From: Ewingella sp. CoE-038-23
GTDB lineage: Bacteria > Pseudomonadota > Gammaproteobacteria > Enterobacterales > Enterobacteriaceae
NCBI RefSeq assembly: GCF_040419245.1
Contig: NZ_JAZHOH010000001.1
Location: 2,852,001 to 2,916,000, forward strand
Reading direction: 5' to 3'
Length of the DNA stretch: 64,000 nucleotides
Part shown: positions 8,913-19,393 of the stretch, piece by piece
How positions within the stretch are numbered: position 1 is the first letter of the stretch
How the letters are laid out: each line of letters starts with the position of its first letter
Notes under the pieces: model-generated
What the model saw: the letters and a program-made list of their open reading frames with translations, nothing else
Databases searched by the model: none
Told to the model about the DNA's origin: nothing
Made by a program: the position numbers and the translations under genes

Positions 8913-8943
8913 AAAAAAAGGCAGAGCTTTAGCCCTGCCTTTT
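8913..8943 (-). terminator. lysP terminator
   Basis: AGGCAGAGC and GCCCTGCCT pair around TTTA with one A-C mismatch. On the minus strand, which lysP uses, the stem is followed by a run of seven T's. The plus-strand side also has TTTT, so it could act both ways. Confidence 0.8.
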
Positions 8944-8965
8944 CCATATCTTGTTGTTTTATCGG

Positions 8966-10444
8966 TTATTTATCTTGATGCTCAGGAAATTCCATTTCGC
9001 TGTACTTCACGACTTTGGTTCCGCGAGTCCACTTGTAACCGAACCAGATGATCAGGAACAGCGGCAGGCCAATATAAGTCGCCGCCACACCATACCAATC
9101 GATAGTGTCTTTCAGGAACGCCTGATAGTTCTGCCCTAAGGTGATAATCAGGCACAGCACAAAGGCGAAAATCGGGCCGAACGGGAAAAAGCCGGACAGA
9201 TAAGGCAGGTCCTTCAGGTCACGCCCCTGCGACACATAGCCGCGACGGAAGCGATAGTGGCTGATCGCAATCCCCAACCAGGCGATGAAGCCGGTCATGC
9301 CCGAGGTGTTCAGCAGCCACAGGTAAACCGTTTGGTTGCCGAACATGGAGCTGAGGAAGCACAGAGCCGCCACCACGGTAGTGGCATAGAGCGCGTTGCG
9401 CGGTACGCCGCCTTTGGACAGCTTGGCAAAAATACGCGGCGCTTTACCTTCGGAAGCCAGAGTAAACAGCATGCGCGTTGAGGCGTACATGCCTGAGTTA
9501 CCGGCTGATAGCACGGCAGTCAGGATCACGGCGTTCATTACCGCAGCCGCTGACAGCAGGCCCGCATTGCGGAATACCAGCGTGAACGGGCTGACGCTGA
9601 TATCACCCACTTCGTTGCGCAGCAGATTCGGGTCGGTGTAAGGGATGATCAGGCTGATCACCAAAATCGCCAGAATATAGAACAGCAGGATACGCCAGAA
9701 CACCTGACGAACGGCGCGTGGGATGTTTTTGCCTGGATTTTCAGACTCTCCGGCGGCAACGCCAATCAGCTCGGTTCCCTGGAAGGAGAAGCCGACTATC
9801 ATCGCCACGCCAATCATCGAGGCAAAACCCCCCGCAAACGGCGCATCGCCAATCGCCCAGTTATGCCAGCCCGCGCTTTCGCCACCGCGCATAATGCCGG
9901 TGATCATCAGCACGCCGACGATGATGAAAATGATCACCGTGACCACTTTGATCAGCGAGAACCAATATTCCGCTTCACCAAAACCGCGCACGGAGATGTA
10001 GTTCAGCAGGAAGATCAGGCCAAGGAATAAGGCGCTCCAAATCCAGCCCGGCGTGTCGGGGAACCAGTAGTTCATCACCAGCTGAGAAGCCACGAGGTCA
10101 ACGGCGATGGTCACTGCCCAGTTATACCAGTAGTTCCAGCCGAGGGCGAAACCAAAGCCCTCTTCGACATATTTCGAACCATAGGTTGAGAAGGAGCCGG
10201 AAACCGGCATAAAGGCCGCCAGCTCGCCAAGGCTGGTCATCAGGAAGTACACCATGATGCCGATTAACGCGTAGGAGAGCAGCGCGCCGCCCGGCCCTGC
10301 CTGAGAAACCGTCGCCCCAGAGGCAACAAATAAACCAGTACCGATTGAACCGCCAATGGCGATCATAGTTAAGTGGCGGGCTTTAAGCTCGCGACGCAGG
10401 CCAGACGGTACCGGCTGCGAATTTTTAGTCGATGGTTGAGCCAT
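8966..10444 (-). CDS. lysP: Lysine-specific permease LysP
   Basis: The 492-residue APC-family permease matches E. coli LysP (489 aa) over nearly its whole length, for example GLRRELKARHLTMIAIGG, ALGWNYWYNWAVTIAVDL and SGMYASTRMLFTLASEGK. Twelve membrane segments are evident. It imports lysine with protons and, in E. coli, also inhibits the acid sensor CadC. The ATG at 10444 has AGGGC six bases upstream; an upstream in-frame ATG at 10495 would add 17 residues not found in the family. Its partner regulator gene yeiE lies immediately upstream in the same direction, as in E. coli. Confidence 0.97.
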   Translation of the reverse strand: MAQPSTKNSQPVPSGLRRELKARHLTMIAIGGSIGTGLFVASGATVSQAGPGGALLSYALIGIMVYFLMTSLGELAAFMPVSGSFSTYGSKYVEEGFGFALGWNYWYNWAVTIAVDLVASQLVMNYWFPDTPGWIWSALFLGLIFLLNYISVRGFGEAEYWFSLIKVVTVIIFIIVGVLMITGIMRGGESAGWHNWAIGDAPFAGGFASMIGVAMIVGFSFQGTELIGVAAGESENPGKNIPRAVRQVFWRILLFYILAILVISLIIPYTDPNLLRNEVGDISVSPFTLVFRNAGLLSAAAVMNAVILTAVLSAGNSGMYASTRMLFTLASEGKAPRIFAKLSKGGVPRNALYATTVVAALCFLSSMFGNQTVYLWLLNTSGMTGFIAWLGIAISHYRFRRGYVSQGRDLKDLPYLSGFFPFGPIFAFVLCLIITLGQNYQAFLKDTIDWYGVAATYIGLPLFLIIWFGYKWTRGTKVVKYSEMEFPEHQDK

Positions 10445-10589
10445 TTTTGCCCTGTTTAAGCTGTTATTTGAAATTTTACGCGCGGATTGTAGCAAAACGT
10501 GACTGTCTGAATAGCAGGAACGACCTGTTATAAGACACCTTCATAATAGGCTAGGGATCATTAGCAAAACCTTGGGGGTAATACGTCAA

Positions 10590-10614
10590 GTTGCAGGGTT
10601 ATTCGCCCTGCAAC
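10590..10614. other. Stem-loop between yeiE and lysP
   Basis: GTTGCAGGG-TTATTCG-CCCTGCAAC is a perfect 9-bp stem just after the yeiE stop. There is no T-run, so it may be a rho-assisted or processing hairpin in the yeiE-lysP spacer. Confidence 0.45.
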
Positions 10615-10631
10615 TCACAGTATCTCACTCT

Positions 10632-11504
10632 TTATAAGGGGTCTTTACAGTAATCGAGGAAACGCGATAAGGCGTTGGAAATATGTTTCTGACGATGATG
10701 AATCAGGTACAGCTTGCGCACCAGCGGCGGGATCGGCAGGTGAATTTCCACCAGCGTGCCGCTGGTTAATTGTTCGGCGACCACCCGGCGAGATAAACAA
10801 CTGATACCGATACCATGGCGAACCGCGTGTTTGATTGCCTCGGAGTTGCCAAGCTCCATCACCAGATTGAAATCTGGCATTTGCGGGAGAAGCAGGTGAT
10901 CCAGCACTTCTCGCGTACCTGAGCCGCGCTCGCGCAGGATCCAAGGCTCCTGAGCCAGCCTCTCCATGGTGACGTTTTTCCCCGCCAACGGGTTGGCCGG
11001 GGCGCAAAACACCACCAATTGATCATCCAGCCAAGGCTGGGTGAGCAGCTCGGGCATGGTGCATGGCCCTTCAATCAGGCCGAGGTCAACGCGAAATTCC
11101 GCCACCGCGTTAATCACATCATCGGTATTGCCGACATTCAATTCCAGCGGCGTCGCGGGAAAATCCAGCCGGTAATTGGCAATCATTCCCGGCAGCATAT
11201 AGTTACCGATGGTACTACTGGCGCCGATGCGCAATGAACCATTGTCTTTACTGAACAATCGCTCGATTTCTGCCGCCTGCTCCAATAAAGCCAGAGCTTT
11301 AGGATAGAGCAGACGACCATGCTCGTTAATGACCAGCCGTTTCCCCACACGGTCAAACAACTGGACGCCGAGCTGACCTTCGATATCAGCCAGTGCTGCA
11401 CTAACCGCAGATTGCGATAGCGACAGAACAACTGATGCCTGCGTCGTCGATCCGCTTTTCAACACCTCGGCAAAAACTTCAAGTTGTCGCAATGTAATGT
11501 GCAT
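10632..11504 (-). CDS. yeiE: LysR-type transcriptional regulator YeiE
   Basis: The 290-residue protein starts [20 protein letters not shown], with a winged helix-turn-helix over residues 1-60 and a type-2 periplasmic-binding-like effector domain after about residue 90. Blocks such as RERGSGTRE and [15 protein letters not shown] are as in E. coli YeiE (293 aa). It is divergent from yeiH across about 280 bp, the usual LysR-target arrangement. Published roles in relatives include iron homeostasis and sulfite or flagellar gene control; which applies here cannot be seen from the sequence. Confidence 0.95.
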   Translation of the reverse strand: MHITLRQLEVFAEVLKSGSTTQASVVLSLSQSAVSAALADIEGQLGVQLFDRVGKRLVINEHGRLLYPKALALLEQAAEIERLFSKDNGSLRIGASSTIGNYMLPGMIANYRLDFPATPLELNVGNTDDVINAVAEFRVDLGLIEGPCTMPELLTQPWLDDQLVVFCAPANPLAGKNVTMERLAQEPWILRERGSGTREVLDHLLLPQMPDFNLVMELGNSEAIKHAVRHGIGISCLSRRVVAEQLTSGTLVEIHLPIPPLVRKLYLIHHRQKHISNALSRFLDYCKDPL

Positions 11505-11786
11505 AAATGGTTATCCGTCACGCAAGCCACTTCGCTCGCGTTTTGTGTTGCTCATCAGAGGTTTTTTTAGTTTCAAAAGTGCGAATCGCAGAATGAACCA
11601 TCCAAATCCGGCCTCATTCCTTTGGTTTCGTTTAAGTATAGCCGCAATGCACCTGTCAATCATGCTGAGCAACAGTTGTCATATTCTATACCGCTTTTTA
11701 CGATAGGTTATAAAGTTATAATCAATTTCTTTTTTATATAAGCCGCAGTTAGTCTTATCTCAGGAATCACTGAGAAGGCCAACACC

Positions 11787-12887
11787 ATGAATCATGCAAC
11801 CCACCCACTCAACGAAAAACAGGCGCATCGCTTCTTCCCACAGCCATTGTGGTTTGGACGCGTTTTGCCCGGTTTAGTTCTCACCGGCGCTGTCACTCTC
11901 GTCTCCTTGTGGTTGAGCAACTTCCCGCAGCTGAACCATCTGGGGCTGAGCGCCCTGACGCTGGCGATTTTGATAGGTATGGTTATCGGCAACACGCTCT
12001 ATCCGTCGATTCGCCCTGTTTGCCACGACGGCGTGAATCTCGCCAAGCAGCGCCTGCTGCGCCTTGGGATCATCCTTTACGGGCTGCGCCTGACCTTCGC
12101 GCAAATCGCCGACGTCGGCGCGACCGGCATTCTGATTGACGCCCTCATGCTCTGCTCCACCTTCGCCCTCGCCTGCTGGCTGGGCAAAAAGGTCTTCGGG
12201 CTGGATAGCGAAACCTCCATGCTGATAGGCGCCGGCAGCAGTATCTGCGGGGCCGCCGCGGTGATGGCGACCGAGCCGGTGCTGAACGCCAAGAGTGAGA
12301 AAGTCACGGTGGCCGTCGCCACGGTGGTGATTTTCGGTACCGCCGCCATCTTCATCTATCCGTGGCTGTGGCAGCTAAACCTGCAACATCACTGGATTGA
12401 TTTCAGCGCGGCGCAGTTCGGTATTTACACCGGTTCGAGCGTGCATGAAGTGGCGCAAGTGGTGGCAGCGGGTCAGGGCGTTAGCCCGGATGCTGAAAAC
12501 GCCGCGGTGATCGCCAAGATGATCCGCGTGATGATGCTGGCCCCCTTCCTGCTGCTGCTTTCAGGCTGGAAAAGCCGGGGCAAGGTGCAGGCTTCGCCAA
12601 ACAGCGGCCGCATGAGCAACATCACCATTCCATGGTTCGCCCTGCTGTTTATCGCGGTCGCCGCCTTTAACTCGCTGGATATCTTGCCGCACAGCTGGAT
12701 TGCGCCGCTGATCACCCTCGACACCGTGCTGCTGGCCATGGCGATGGCGGCGCTGGGCCTGACCACTCACGTCAGCGCGCTGCGTCAGGCGGGTTTGAAG
12801 CCGATTCTGCTGGCCGCCGTGCTGTTCATCTGGCTGATTGTCGGCGGTGCGGGAATCAACGGTTTGGTGCAGCATTTCTTCGGCTGA
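11787..12887 (+). CDS. yeiH: YeiH family putative sulfate/anion exporter (UPF0324)
   Basis: The 366-residue membrane protein has about ten hydrophobic segments and family signatures LRLGIILYGLRLTF, GAGSSICGAAAVMATEPV and YTGSSVHEVAQVVAAG. These match the conserved hypothetical protein 698 / YeiH family. The function is not firmly established in E. coli; an anion exporter role linked to sulfite stress through YeiE has been proposed. It is divergent from yeiE and followed 100 bp later by nfo, matching the E. coli order. Confidence 0.92.
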   Translation: MNHATHPLNEKQAHRFFPQPLWFGRVLPGLVLTGAVTLVSLWLSNFPQLNHLGLSALTLAILIGMVIGNTLYPSIRPVCHDGVNLAKQRLLRLGIILYGLRLTFAQIADVGATGILIDALMLCSTFALACWLGKKVFGLDSETSMLIGAGSSICGAAAVMATEPVLNAKSEKVTVAVATVVIFGTAAIFIYPWLWQLNLQHHWIDFSAAQFGIYTGSSVHEVAQVVAAGQGVSPDAENAAVIAKMIRVMMLAPFLLLLSGWKSRGKVQASPNSGRMSNITIPWFALLFIAVAAFNSLDILPHSWIAPLITLDTVLLAMAMAALGLTTHVSALRQAGLKPILLAAVLFIWLIVGGAGINGLVQHFFG

Positions 12888-12987
12888 TAACAAACTCCTG
12901 AAGAGTTTTTAACACTTCTCTGCTGCATGCCAACCGCCAAGGCGCTATGATCCGAGCATAACAAGCATGAATCGCAGAGGAGTGAAC

Positions 12988-13839
12988 ATGAAGTTTATTG
13001 GTGCACATGTCAGTGCCGCGGGTGGCGTCGATCAGGCGGTCATCCGCGCGCACGAGCTGGAAGCCACGGCGTTCGCGCTGTTTACCAAGAATCAGCGCCA
13101 GTGGAAAGCCGCACCTCTGCCAGAGGATGTGATTGAGAAGTTTAAGGTCGCTTGCGAAAAATATGGCTACAGCAGCAATCAAATTCTGCCCCACGACAGC
13201 TACCTGATTAACCTCGGCCACCCGGTGGACGAAGCGTTAGAAAAATCCCGCGAAGCCTTCTTTGATGAGATGCAGCGCTGCGAGCAGCTCGGCCTGTCGC
13301 TGCTGAATTTCCATCCGGGTAGCCACCTGATGCAAATCGACGAAGATAAGTGTCTGGAAAAGATCTCTGAGTCGCTGAACATTGTGCTCAGCCAAACCGA
13401 AGGCGTGACGGCCGTCATCGAAAACACCGCCGGTCAGGGCAGCAACTTGGGTTTTCGCTTTGAGCATTTGGCGAAAATCATCGACGGCGTAGAAGACAAA
13501 AGTCGGGTCGGCGTCTGTATCGATACCTGCCACGCCTTCGCCGCAGGCTACGATTTACGTACTGAAGAAGAGTGCATCCAAACCTTCAAACACTTCGAAG
13601 ACGTGGTGGGCTTCAAGTATCTGCGCGGTATGCACCTAAATGATGCCAAGAGTGCCTTTAACAGCCGCGTTGACCGCCACCACAGCCTTGGTGAAGGCAA
13701 CATTGGCAAAACCGTCTTTAGCTGGATGATGCGCGATCCGCGCTTCGACGGCATTCCGATGATTCTCGAAACCGTCAATCCTGATATCTGGAAAGACGAA
13801 ATTGCCTGGTTGAAGTCCGAGCAGAAAGCTCAGAGCTAA
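12988..13839 (+). CDS. nfo: Endonuclease IV (AP endonuclease)
   Basis: The 283-residue TIM-barrel enzyme cleaves DNA 5' to abasic sites during base-excision repair using three zinc ions. Metal-ligand motifs are present: [42 protein letters not shown] and ILETVNP. I chose the ATG at 12988 ([13 protein letters not shown]), preceded by AGAGGAGTGAAC; an ATG seven codons earlier gives a non-homologous leader. A shared terminator follows before convergent fruA. Confidence 0.97.
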   Translation: MKFIGAHVSAAGGVDQAVIRAHELEATAFALFTKNQRQWKAAPLPEDVIEKFKVACEKYGYSSNQILPHDSYLINLGHPVDEALEKSREAFFDEMQRCEQLGLSLLNFHPGSHLMQIDEDKCLEKISESLNIVLSQTEGVTAVIENTAGQGSNLGFRFEHLAKIIDGVEDKSRVGVCIDTCHAFAAGYDLRTEEECIQTFKHFEDVVGFKYLRGMHLNDAKSAFNSRVDRHHSLGEGNIGKTVFSWMMRDPRFDGIPMILETVNPDIWKDEIAWLKSEQKAQS

Positions 13840-13870
13840 TCAGCTAAATCTGCAATAAACTCCAATAAAA

Positions 13871-13890
13871 AAGGGCGCCTGGGCGCCCTT
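13871..13890. terminator. Bidirectional terminator between nfo and fruA
   Basis: AAGGGCGC-CTGG-GCGCCCTT, flanked by an A-run on the left and TTTTCTT on the right, sits between the two convergent stop codons. It can terminate both transcripts. Confidence 0.9.
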
Positions 13891-13912
13891 TTCTTCTCCT
13901 GCTAACTCGCTA

Positions 13913-15616
13913 TTACTGAGCAACCACTTTTGCCGCCAGCGCAGCATCGGAACGGCGCAGCAAGGCGTAAGACACACCTGCCAGCAGCGTACCGGCGATA
14001 ATCGCCACCAGATAGCCGAGGATTGGCGTGATTGCGCCTGGGATAAGCAGCACGAACAGACCACCGTGCGGTGCCATCAGTTTAGCGCCGAATGCCATGG
14101 AGAGCGCACCAGTCAAGGCACCACCCGCGATACAGCAAGGCAGGACACGCATTGGGTCACGCGCCGCAAACGGGATCGCACCTTCAGTAATGAAGCACAG
14201 CCCCAGCACCATCGCCGCTTTGCCGCCTTCGCGCTCACCCTGTTCAAACTTCTTACGCGCCAGAATGGTCGCCAGACCCATCGCCAGCGGTGGCACCATA
14301 CCTGCCGCCATAATCGCCGCCATTGGGGCATAAACCGAGGAACTGAGCAGCGTCACGCCGAAGGCATAAGACGCTTTGTTCACCGGGCCGCCCATGTCGG
14401 TACACATCATCGCACCAAGGATTGCGCCGAGCAGAACCGCGTTCGCCGTCCCCATGGATTGCAGCCAGTTAGTCAGGCCAACCAGAATTTTAGAAACTGG
14501 CGTACCCACCACGTAAATCATCACCAAGCCAGTAACCAAGCTCGCCAACAAGGGAATGATTAGGATAGGTTTCAGTGCTTCCATACTTTGCGGCAGACGC
14601 AGCTTGCTACCAATAAATCTGGCGACATAGCCCGCAAGGAAACCGGCAATAATCCCGCCGAGGAAGCCAGCGCCGGTGCTCACGGCCAGCATGCCGCCAA
14701 TCAGGCCCGGCGTCAGGCCCGGACGGTCAGCGATGGAGAAAGCAATAAAGCCAGCCAGTACCGGCACCATCAAAGCAAAGGCGGAAGCCCCACCGATTTG
14801 CATCAAGGCTGCGGCCAGCGTGCCTTTTACTTCAAAAGCTTTAATCCCGAAGGCGAAGGAGAGCGCAATACACAGGCCCCCCGCCACCACCATTGGCAGC
14901 ATGTAGGACACGCCGGTCAACAGGTGGCGATACGGACCCGCGCCCGTCTCTTTCTTCTTACCCGCAGCCGCCTGAGAACCCTGCTGTTTCGGCTCGAAGA
15001 CTTCGGCTTCAACCAAGGCTTTGTCCAACTCCTGCTTGGTCTTTTTCAAGGCCAAGCCGGTGGAAGTGCGATACATCGGCTTACCGGCAAACTTCTCCAG
15101 ATCCACTTCAATATCAGCCGCCACGATAACCAAATCGGCTTCAGCCACTTCTTCTGGCGTGATGGCGTTACCCGCGCCAACGGAACCGCGCGTTTCGACT
15201 TTCACCCACCAACCGCGTTTTTTAGCTTCGGTTTCAATGGCTTCAGCCGCCATAAAGGTGTGAGCCACGCCGGTCGGGCATGCGGTGATCGCCACAATGC
15301 GTTTCGGGCCATTGCCTGCCGCCGCTTTAGCCGGAGCCACTGCTGGTGCGACATAAGCTTTGGCTTCCACCGAGGCGCGTTGCAGGAAGATTTCCGGCTC
15401 GCGAATAGCCAGCGCGACATCGCCAACAAACACATTTTTGCCGACCAGCTGGGCATCAGCCGGTGCGTTGTCACCCGCCACCACCACCAGCTCGGCGTCA
15501 GCGACGCTTTCAACCAGAGTGTGGCCTGTTTTCGCCGCAGCAGCAGCGAGCATTTTTTTCGCCAGTTGGCTGCGAGCTTGTCCCAGCGAACTGTCTAACA
15601 TCAGCAGCGTTTTCAT
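13913..15616 (-). CDS. fruA: Fructose PTS permease EIIBC (FruA)
   Basis: The 567-residue protein has an N-terminal degenerate EIIB-like domain (MKTLLMLDSSLGQARSQLAK), then the active EIIB domain with the phosphocysteine motif ITACPTGVAHTFMAAEAIE, then the EIIC membrane domain from about residue 235 (YRHLLTGVSYMLPMVVAGG). It imports fructose as fructose-1-phosphate. The ATG at 15616 follows AGGAGGCAGA; the upstream ATG at 15634 is not conserved. It is the last gene of fruBKA. Confidence 0.97.
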   Translation of the reverse strand: MKTLLMLDSSLGQARSQLAKKMLAAAAAKTGHTLVESVADAELVVVAGDNAPADAQLVGKNVFVGDVALAIREPEIFLQRASVEAKAYVAPAVAPAKAAAGNGPKRIVAITACPTGVAHTFMAAEAIETEAKKRGWWVKVETRGSVGAGNAITPEEVAEADLVIVAADIEVDLEKFAGKPMYRTSTGLALKKTKQELDKALVEAEVFEPKQQGSQAAAGKKKETGAGPYRHLLTGVSYMLPMVVAGGLCIALSFAFGIKAFEVKGTLAAALMQIGGASAFALMVPVLAGFIAFSIADRPGLTPGLIGGMLAVSTGAGFLGGIIAGFLAGYVARFIGSKLRLPQSMEALKPILIIPLLASLVTGLVMIYVVGTPVSKILVGLTNWLQSMGTANAVLLGAILGAMMCTDMGGPVNKASYAFGVTLLSSSVYAPMAAIMAAGMVPPLAMGLATILARKKFEQGEREGGKAAMVLGLCFITEGAIPFAARDPMRVLPCCIAGGALTGALSMAFGAKLMAPHGGLFVLLIPGAITPILGYLVAIIAGTLLAGVSYALLRRSDAALAAKVVAQ

Positions 15617-15630
15617 TCTGCCTCCTGCGG

Positions 15631-16569
15631 TCAATTAAAAGGTTTCAGATCAACACGGGCCATCATCGCTGCCAACTGCGGGCGATCGGTGACGCCGACG
15701 TTACTCTGGCTTACTGCCAAAGCAGCCACGGCGGTGGCGAGTCGTAAGGTATGTTCACTTGATTCACGCATCAGCAGGCCGTAAATCAGGCCGCCCACCA
15801 TGGAGTCGCCGGCACCCACGGTGCTGACCACTTCACAAGCCGGCGGTTTGGCAATCCATGCGCCAGACGCGTTAACCCACAGCGCCCCTTCGGCACCCAG
15901 CGAAATCACCACGTGGGCGATCCCCTGGTCGCGCAAGGCGTGCGCGGCTTCAACCACGTCGCTCAATTCAGGCAACTTGCGTCCGGCCCAAATTTCTAAT
16001 TCGCGGCGATTAGGCTTCACCAGCCAAGGTGCGGCTTTCAAACCGGCAACCAGCGCTTCGCGGCTGCTATCGAAGATGATGCACGGGCACTGGCTGCGCA
16101 GGCGCGTCATCCAGTAAGTAAAGGCTTCTGGATCTACGCCGGTCGGCAGGCTGCCACAGACGGCCACCATGTCGAACTGGCCGAGCCATGAGAGGGAATC
16201 GGTGACGAAACGCTCCCAGTCCTGCGCCGTGACGTTAAAACCGGAGAAGTTAAAGTCGCTGACTTCGCCATCTTTCTCGGTCAGTTTGACGTTGATGCGG
16301 GTACGGCCGGAGACCACCTGAAAACGGTTGGCAATGCCAAGGTCGCTGAACAGGTGCTGAAAGCCGTCCTGATTTTCTTTGCCGAGGAAACCGCCCACGG
16401 TGACATCAATGCCTAAGTCTTTCAGAACCTTGGCAACGTTAATGCCTTTACCGGCAGCGTGCAGCCCGGCGGTTTGCACCAGATTCACTTCACCCCGTTC
16501 AATTTCAGGGCAGTAGCCGACTAAATCGTAAGCCGGATTTAAGGTAATTGTGGCAACTCTGCGACTCAT
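15631..16569 (-). CDS. fruK: 1-Phosphofructokinase
   Basis: The 312-residue PfkB-family kinase, the same length as E. coli FruK, converts fructose-1-phosphate to fructose-1,6-bisphosphate. N-terminal [29 protein letters not shown] and the C-terminal catalytic block [15 protein letters not shown] with the base Asp are present. Its start overlaps the fruB stop by four bases (ATGA), and fruA begins 15 bases after its stop, so the three are one operon. Confidence 0.97.
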   Translation of the reverse strand: MSRRVATITLNPAYDLVGYCPEIERGEVNLVQTAGLHAAGKGINVAKVLKDLGIDVTVGGFLGKENQDGFQHLFSDLGIANRFQVVSGRTRINVKLTEKDGEVSDFNFSGFNVTAQDWERFVTDSLSWLGQFDMVAVCGSLPTGVDPEAFTYWMTRLRSQCPCIIFDSSREALVAGLKAAPWLVKPNRRELEIWAGRKLPELSDVVEAAHALRDQGIAHVVISLGAEGALWVNASGAWIAKPPACEVVSTVGAGDSMVGGLIYGLLMRESSEHTLRLATAVAALAVSQSNVGVTDRPQLAAMMARVDLKPFN

Positions 16570-17696
16570 GCTCCCTCCCCAAGACCCGCGGCAATAGCCT
16601 CGCCGATGGTTTTCAGTGCCAGTTCTGCATCTTCGCCCTTAGCGGTGAAGCGCAGGTGATGTCCTTTTTTCACGCCCAGCGCCACGACTTTCATCAGGCT
16701 GCGGCCGTTGGCAGGTTTACCGCTGCCATCGAGATTGGTCACGGTGATTTCACTGGTGAACTGCTTGATTACGTTAACCAGCGCGGTGCCCGGCCGGGCG
16801 TGTAAACCGTGTTCATTTCGCACCACGAACTCTGCCGTCAGCAGGTTGGTTTGCTCTTCCACCTCGCTGGTCAGCAAGGCCAGCACGCCCACGGCGTCCG
16901 CCGTCAGCAAGCGTTCAGCTTTTTGGCTGATCAACAGGTCACTGAGGTAGTTAAGGACGGTTAACGGCTGGTCGTCGGCCACGGCGATGGTCAACAGCGC
17001 GGCCACGGTTTCGCCTTCATGCTCAAAGGCTTTGGCGGCCCGGCTGAAGGTCGCGGCGCTTTGCAGATTGCCTTCGGTGCTGTCACTCAGCCAGATGCCT
17101 TGGCCGAGATAGAGCGGCTTGCGGCTGATAACGTCGCTGACGAACGCGGTGTCCGCCGCGCCAATCTGCTGCAAACGACCGGCATTCAGTGCCTGAAGGG
17201 TCATCAGGTTGTCGGCGGCGACGTCGAGGGCGATAAGCTGGGTGTCGAAGTGGAATTCAGCGGCGTTTTTCTCGCCCATCAGCAGGCTGCGCAGCTCTTC
17301 AGCAGAGTCGGTTTTCGCCATGCGTTCGGCCACGCTGTCATCACTTAATACGTGAGTCAGCTGGCGCAACAGGCTGAGGTGCTCGTCAGAGCGGGCCGCG
17401 ATGCCAATCACCACAAAGGCGGTCTGCCCCTCTCCCCACGCAATACCCTGCGGGAACTGGTAAACCTGAACGCCGGTGTTGAGCACCAAGTCGCGGGTAT
17501 CGGTGGTGCCGTGCGGGATAGCAATGCCGTTACCCAGATAGGTAGAGGTCTGCAACTCGCGCTGCAACATGCCATCGACGTAGCCTTCGCTGACGCGCCC
17601 GGCCTGGGTCAGCGCAGCGGCAACCTGGCGGATCGCCTCTTGCTTATCGCTGGCTGACGCCCCGAGATGAATATCTTGCTGTGACAACTGGAACAT
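16566..17696 (-). CDS. fruB: Fructose PTS phosphocarrier FruB (EIIA-HPr, DTP)
   Basis: The 376-residue diphosphoryl transfer protein has an EIIA domain with phospho-His 62 in [13 protein letters not shown], a central domain, and a C-terminal HPr-like domain with the phospho-His in [16 protein letters not shown]. It passes phosphate from Enzyme I to FruA. The ATG at 17696 ([12 protein letters not shown]) has AGGAGAGGAG just upstream and gives exactly the E. coli length; the frame stays open further upstream but that extension would span the Cra operators. First gene of the operon. Confidence 0.97.
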   Translation of the reverse strand: MFQLSQQDIHLGASASDKQEAIRQVAAALTQAGRVSEGYVDGMLQRELQTSTYLGNGIAIPHGTTDTRDLVLNTGVQVYQFPQGIAWGEGQTAFVVIGIAARSDEHLSLLRQLTHVLSDDSVAERMAKTDSAEELRSLLMGEKNAAEFHFDTQLIALDVAADNLMTLQALNAGRLQQIGAADTAFVSDVISRKPLYLGQGIWLSDSTEGNLQSAATFSRAAKAFEHEGETVAALLTIAVADDQPLTVLNYLSDLLISQKAERLLTADAVGVLALLTSEVEEQTNLLTAEFVVRNEHGLHARPGTALVNVIKQFTSEITVTNLDGSGKPANGRSLMKVVALGVKKGHHLRFTAKGEDAELALKTIGEAIAAGLGEGA

Positions 17697-17718
17697 AATT
17701 CTCCTCTCCTGCTGAATT

Positions 17719-17732
17719 TGAATCGTTTCAGC
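17719..17732 (-). promoter_or_regulatory. Cra (FruR) operator, proximal
   Basis: On the minus strand this reads GCTGAAACGATTCA, a full match to the Cra consensus GCTGAAWCGWTTCA, 23 bases upstream of fruB. Cra represses fruBKA until fructose-1-phosphate releases it. Confidence 0.88.
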
Positions 17733-17782
17733 TTCATTGAGAAAAAAGGAGCGCTGCCAGATGAAACAGGTAATCGGACAAC

Positions 17783-17796
17783 GCTGAAACGTTTCA
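17783..17796. promoter_or_regulatory. Cra (FruR) operator, distal
   Basis: GCTGAAACGTTTCA is a second full Cra consensus match, 64 bp from the first (about six helical turns). E. coli fruB also has paired Cra operators. Confidence 0.88.
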
Positions 17797-18154
17797 AGCA
17801 GTCTCATTCTGGGCGATTTTTAAAGCAAGCATTCCCTGAATTGGCGTAACATTTTTTTGATGCCACGCACATTTTGCCCGTCAGAGGCCCATTTTCTACC
17901 CACGAAAAGCTAAAAGCTGAAGCTGTGCTGAAGTGCTCCTGAAGTGGCTGTAAGCTGACCTTAACGGCCAAGAGAGAGGCGAAAACCGATTCCACGGCGC
18001 GGCGTTTTTTACCACAAAGTGCGGTTTTATTATTCAGTATGGCAAATACACTGCTGTTTACCTTTTTACTGATTAAAACCGGTTTTTGTTTTTTTTAAAC
18101 AGGCGTAACATTCGCGCGAATTTATTACTCTCCTAGACGGGTTTTCCCCTAAAA
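17797..18154. other. Intergenic region fruB/setB
   Basis: About 360 bases between the distal Cra site and setB. It is AT-rich toward setB and holds AAAACCGGTTTT followed by a T-run near 18073-18098, but that palindrome has no loop and I do not call it a terminator. I see no ORF or known small RNA. Confidence 0.4.
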
Positions 18155-19372
18155 ATGTCGACATCTACCGCTACAGCTCGCCGCCTCCCCGACATCACGT
18201 CAACGGCCTTTTTGATCGTTGCCTTCTTAACCGGGATCGCGGGCGCACTGCAAACTCCGACGCTCAGTCTCTTTCTGACCAGCGAAGTGCATGTCAGCCC
18301 CTTTATGGTGGGGATCTTCTTTACCGGCAGCGCGGTGATTGGCATTTTCGTCAGCCAGCTTTTAGCCAGTTGGTCAGACAAACGCGGGGACCGCAAAACG
18401 CTGATCCTCTATTGCTGCATTTTGGGCGCACTGGGTTGCGTGCTTTTTGCCTTTAACCGCAGCTACTTTGTGCTGCTGTTGGTGGGGGTGCTGTTGTCCA
18501 GCTTTGGCTCAACCGCCAACCCACAGTTATTTGCGCTAGCGCGCGAACACGCCGAAAAAACTGGCCGAGAAGCGATGATGTTTAGCTCGATTTTGCGCGC
18601 ACAGGTTTCACTGGCGTGGGTAGTCGGCCCGCCGCTGGCCTTCGCGTTAGCCATGGGCTTTGGCTTTACCTTTATGTACAGCGCGGCGATGCTGGCCTTT
18701 CTGGTCTGCGGCCTGATGGTCTGGATGTTCCTCCCGTCCATGCCGAAAGCGCGGGTCAAAACCACCGCCACCATTGAAGCACCTCGCCGCAACCGTCGCG
18801 ACACCCTGCTGCTTTTTATCGCCTGCACATTAATGTGGGCCGCTAACAGTATTTACCTGATCAACATGCCGCTTTACGTGGTGAACGAGCTGCACCTGCC
18901 GGAAAAACTGGCGGGAATTTTGATGGGAACCGCCGCTTGTTTGGAAATTCCCACCATGCTGATCGCCGGCTATCTGGCGCGCCAGTTGGGTAAACAGTTC
19001 CTGATGCGCTGCGCGGTGATTGCGGGGGTGGTGTTCTACGCCAGCGTGCTGTTCAGCACCAGCCCAATGGCGCTGATTGTTTCACAGTTGCTGAACGCCA
19101 TTTTCATCGGCATTTTGGCGGGAATTGGCATGCTCTACTTTCAGGATTTAATGCCGGGTCAGGCGGGCGCGGCCACCACGCTGTTCACCAATTCAACCCG
19201 CGCAGGCTGGATTTTGGCCGGGTCGCTGGCGGGCGTCATTGCCCAGTTCTGGAGCTATCACGCCGTGTTTTATGCCGCTTTCGCGATGGTGGTCGGCTCG
19301 GTGTTTTGTATCTGGCGGGTGAAAAATGTCGATGAAACACCGGTAGAAGCGACAATCACGATCAATGAATGA
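18155..19372 (+). CDS. setB: Sugar efflux transporter SetB
   Basis: The 405-residue MFS protein of the SET family has twelve membrane segments, with family blocks GIAGALQTPTLSLFLTSEVH, LLASWSDKRGDRKTLI and QDLMPGQAGAATTLFTNS. E. coli SetB (393 aa) can export lactose and glucose analogues, with the physiological substrate uncertain. It is placed between fruB and yeiW as in E. coli. No strong ribosome binding site precedes the ATG, so initiation may be weak. It is convergent with yeiW, with 21 bases between the stops. Confidence 0.93.
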   Translation: MSTSTATARRLPDITSTAFLIVAFLTGIAGALQTPTLSLFLTSEVHVSPFMVGIFFTGSAVIGIFVSQLLASWSDKRGDRKTLILYCCILGALGCVLFAFNRSYFVLLLVGVLLSSFGSTANPQLFALAREHAEKTGREAMMFSSILRAQVSLAWVVGPPLAFALAMGFGFTFMYSAAMLAFLVCGLMVWMFLPSMPKARVKTTATIEAPRRNRRDTLLLFIACTLMWAANSIYLINMPLYVVNELHLPEKLAGILMGTAACLEIPTMLIAGYLARQLGKQFLMRCAVIAGVVFYASVLFSTSPMALIVSQLLNAIFIGILAGIGMLYFQDLMPGQAGAATTLFTNSTRAGWILAGSLAGVIAQFWSYHAVFYAAFAMVVGSVFCIWRVKNVDETPVEATITINE

Positions 19373-19393
19373 CGGTGCATTTATTACCGTCAA

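Noticed and set aside
14588..15598. Long plus-strand frame opposite fruA
   Set aside because: Shadow of the fruA coding strand; the peptide is low-complexity in H, R and Q and matches no family.
18073..18098. AAAACCGGTTTT plus T-run before setB as a terminator
   Set aside because: Perfect palindrome without a loop and no upstream gene in that direction.
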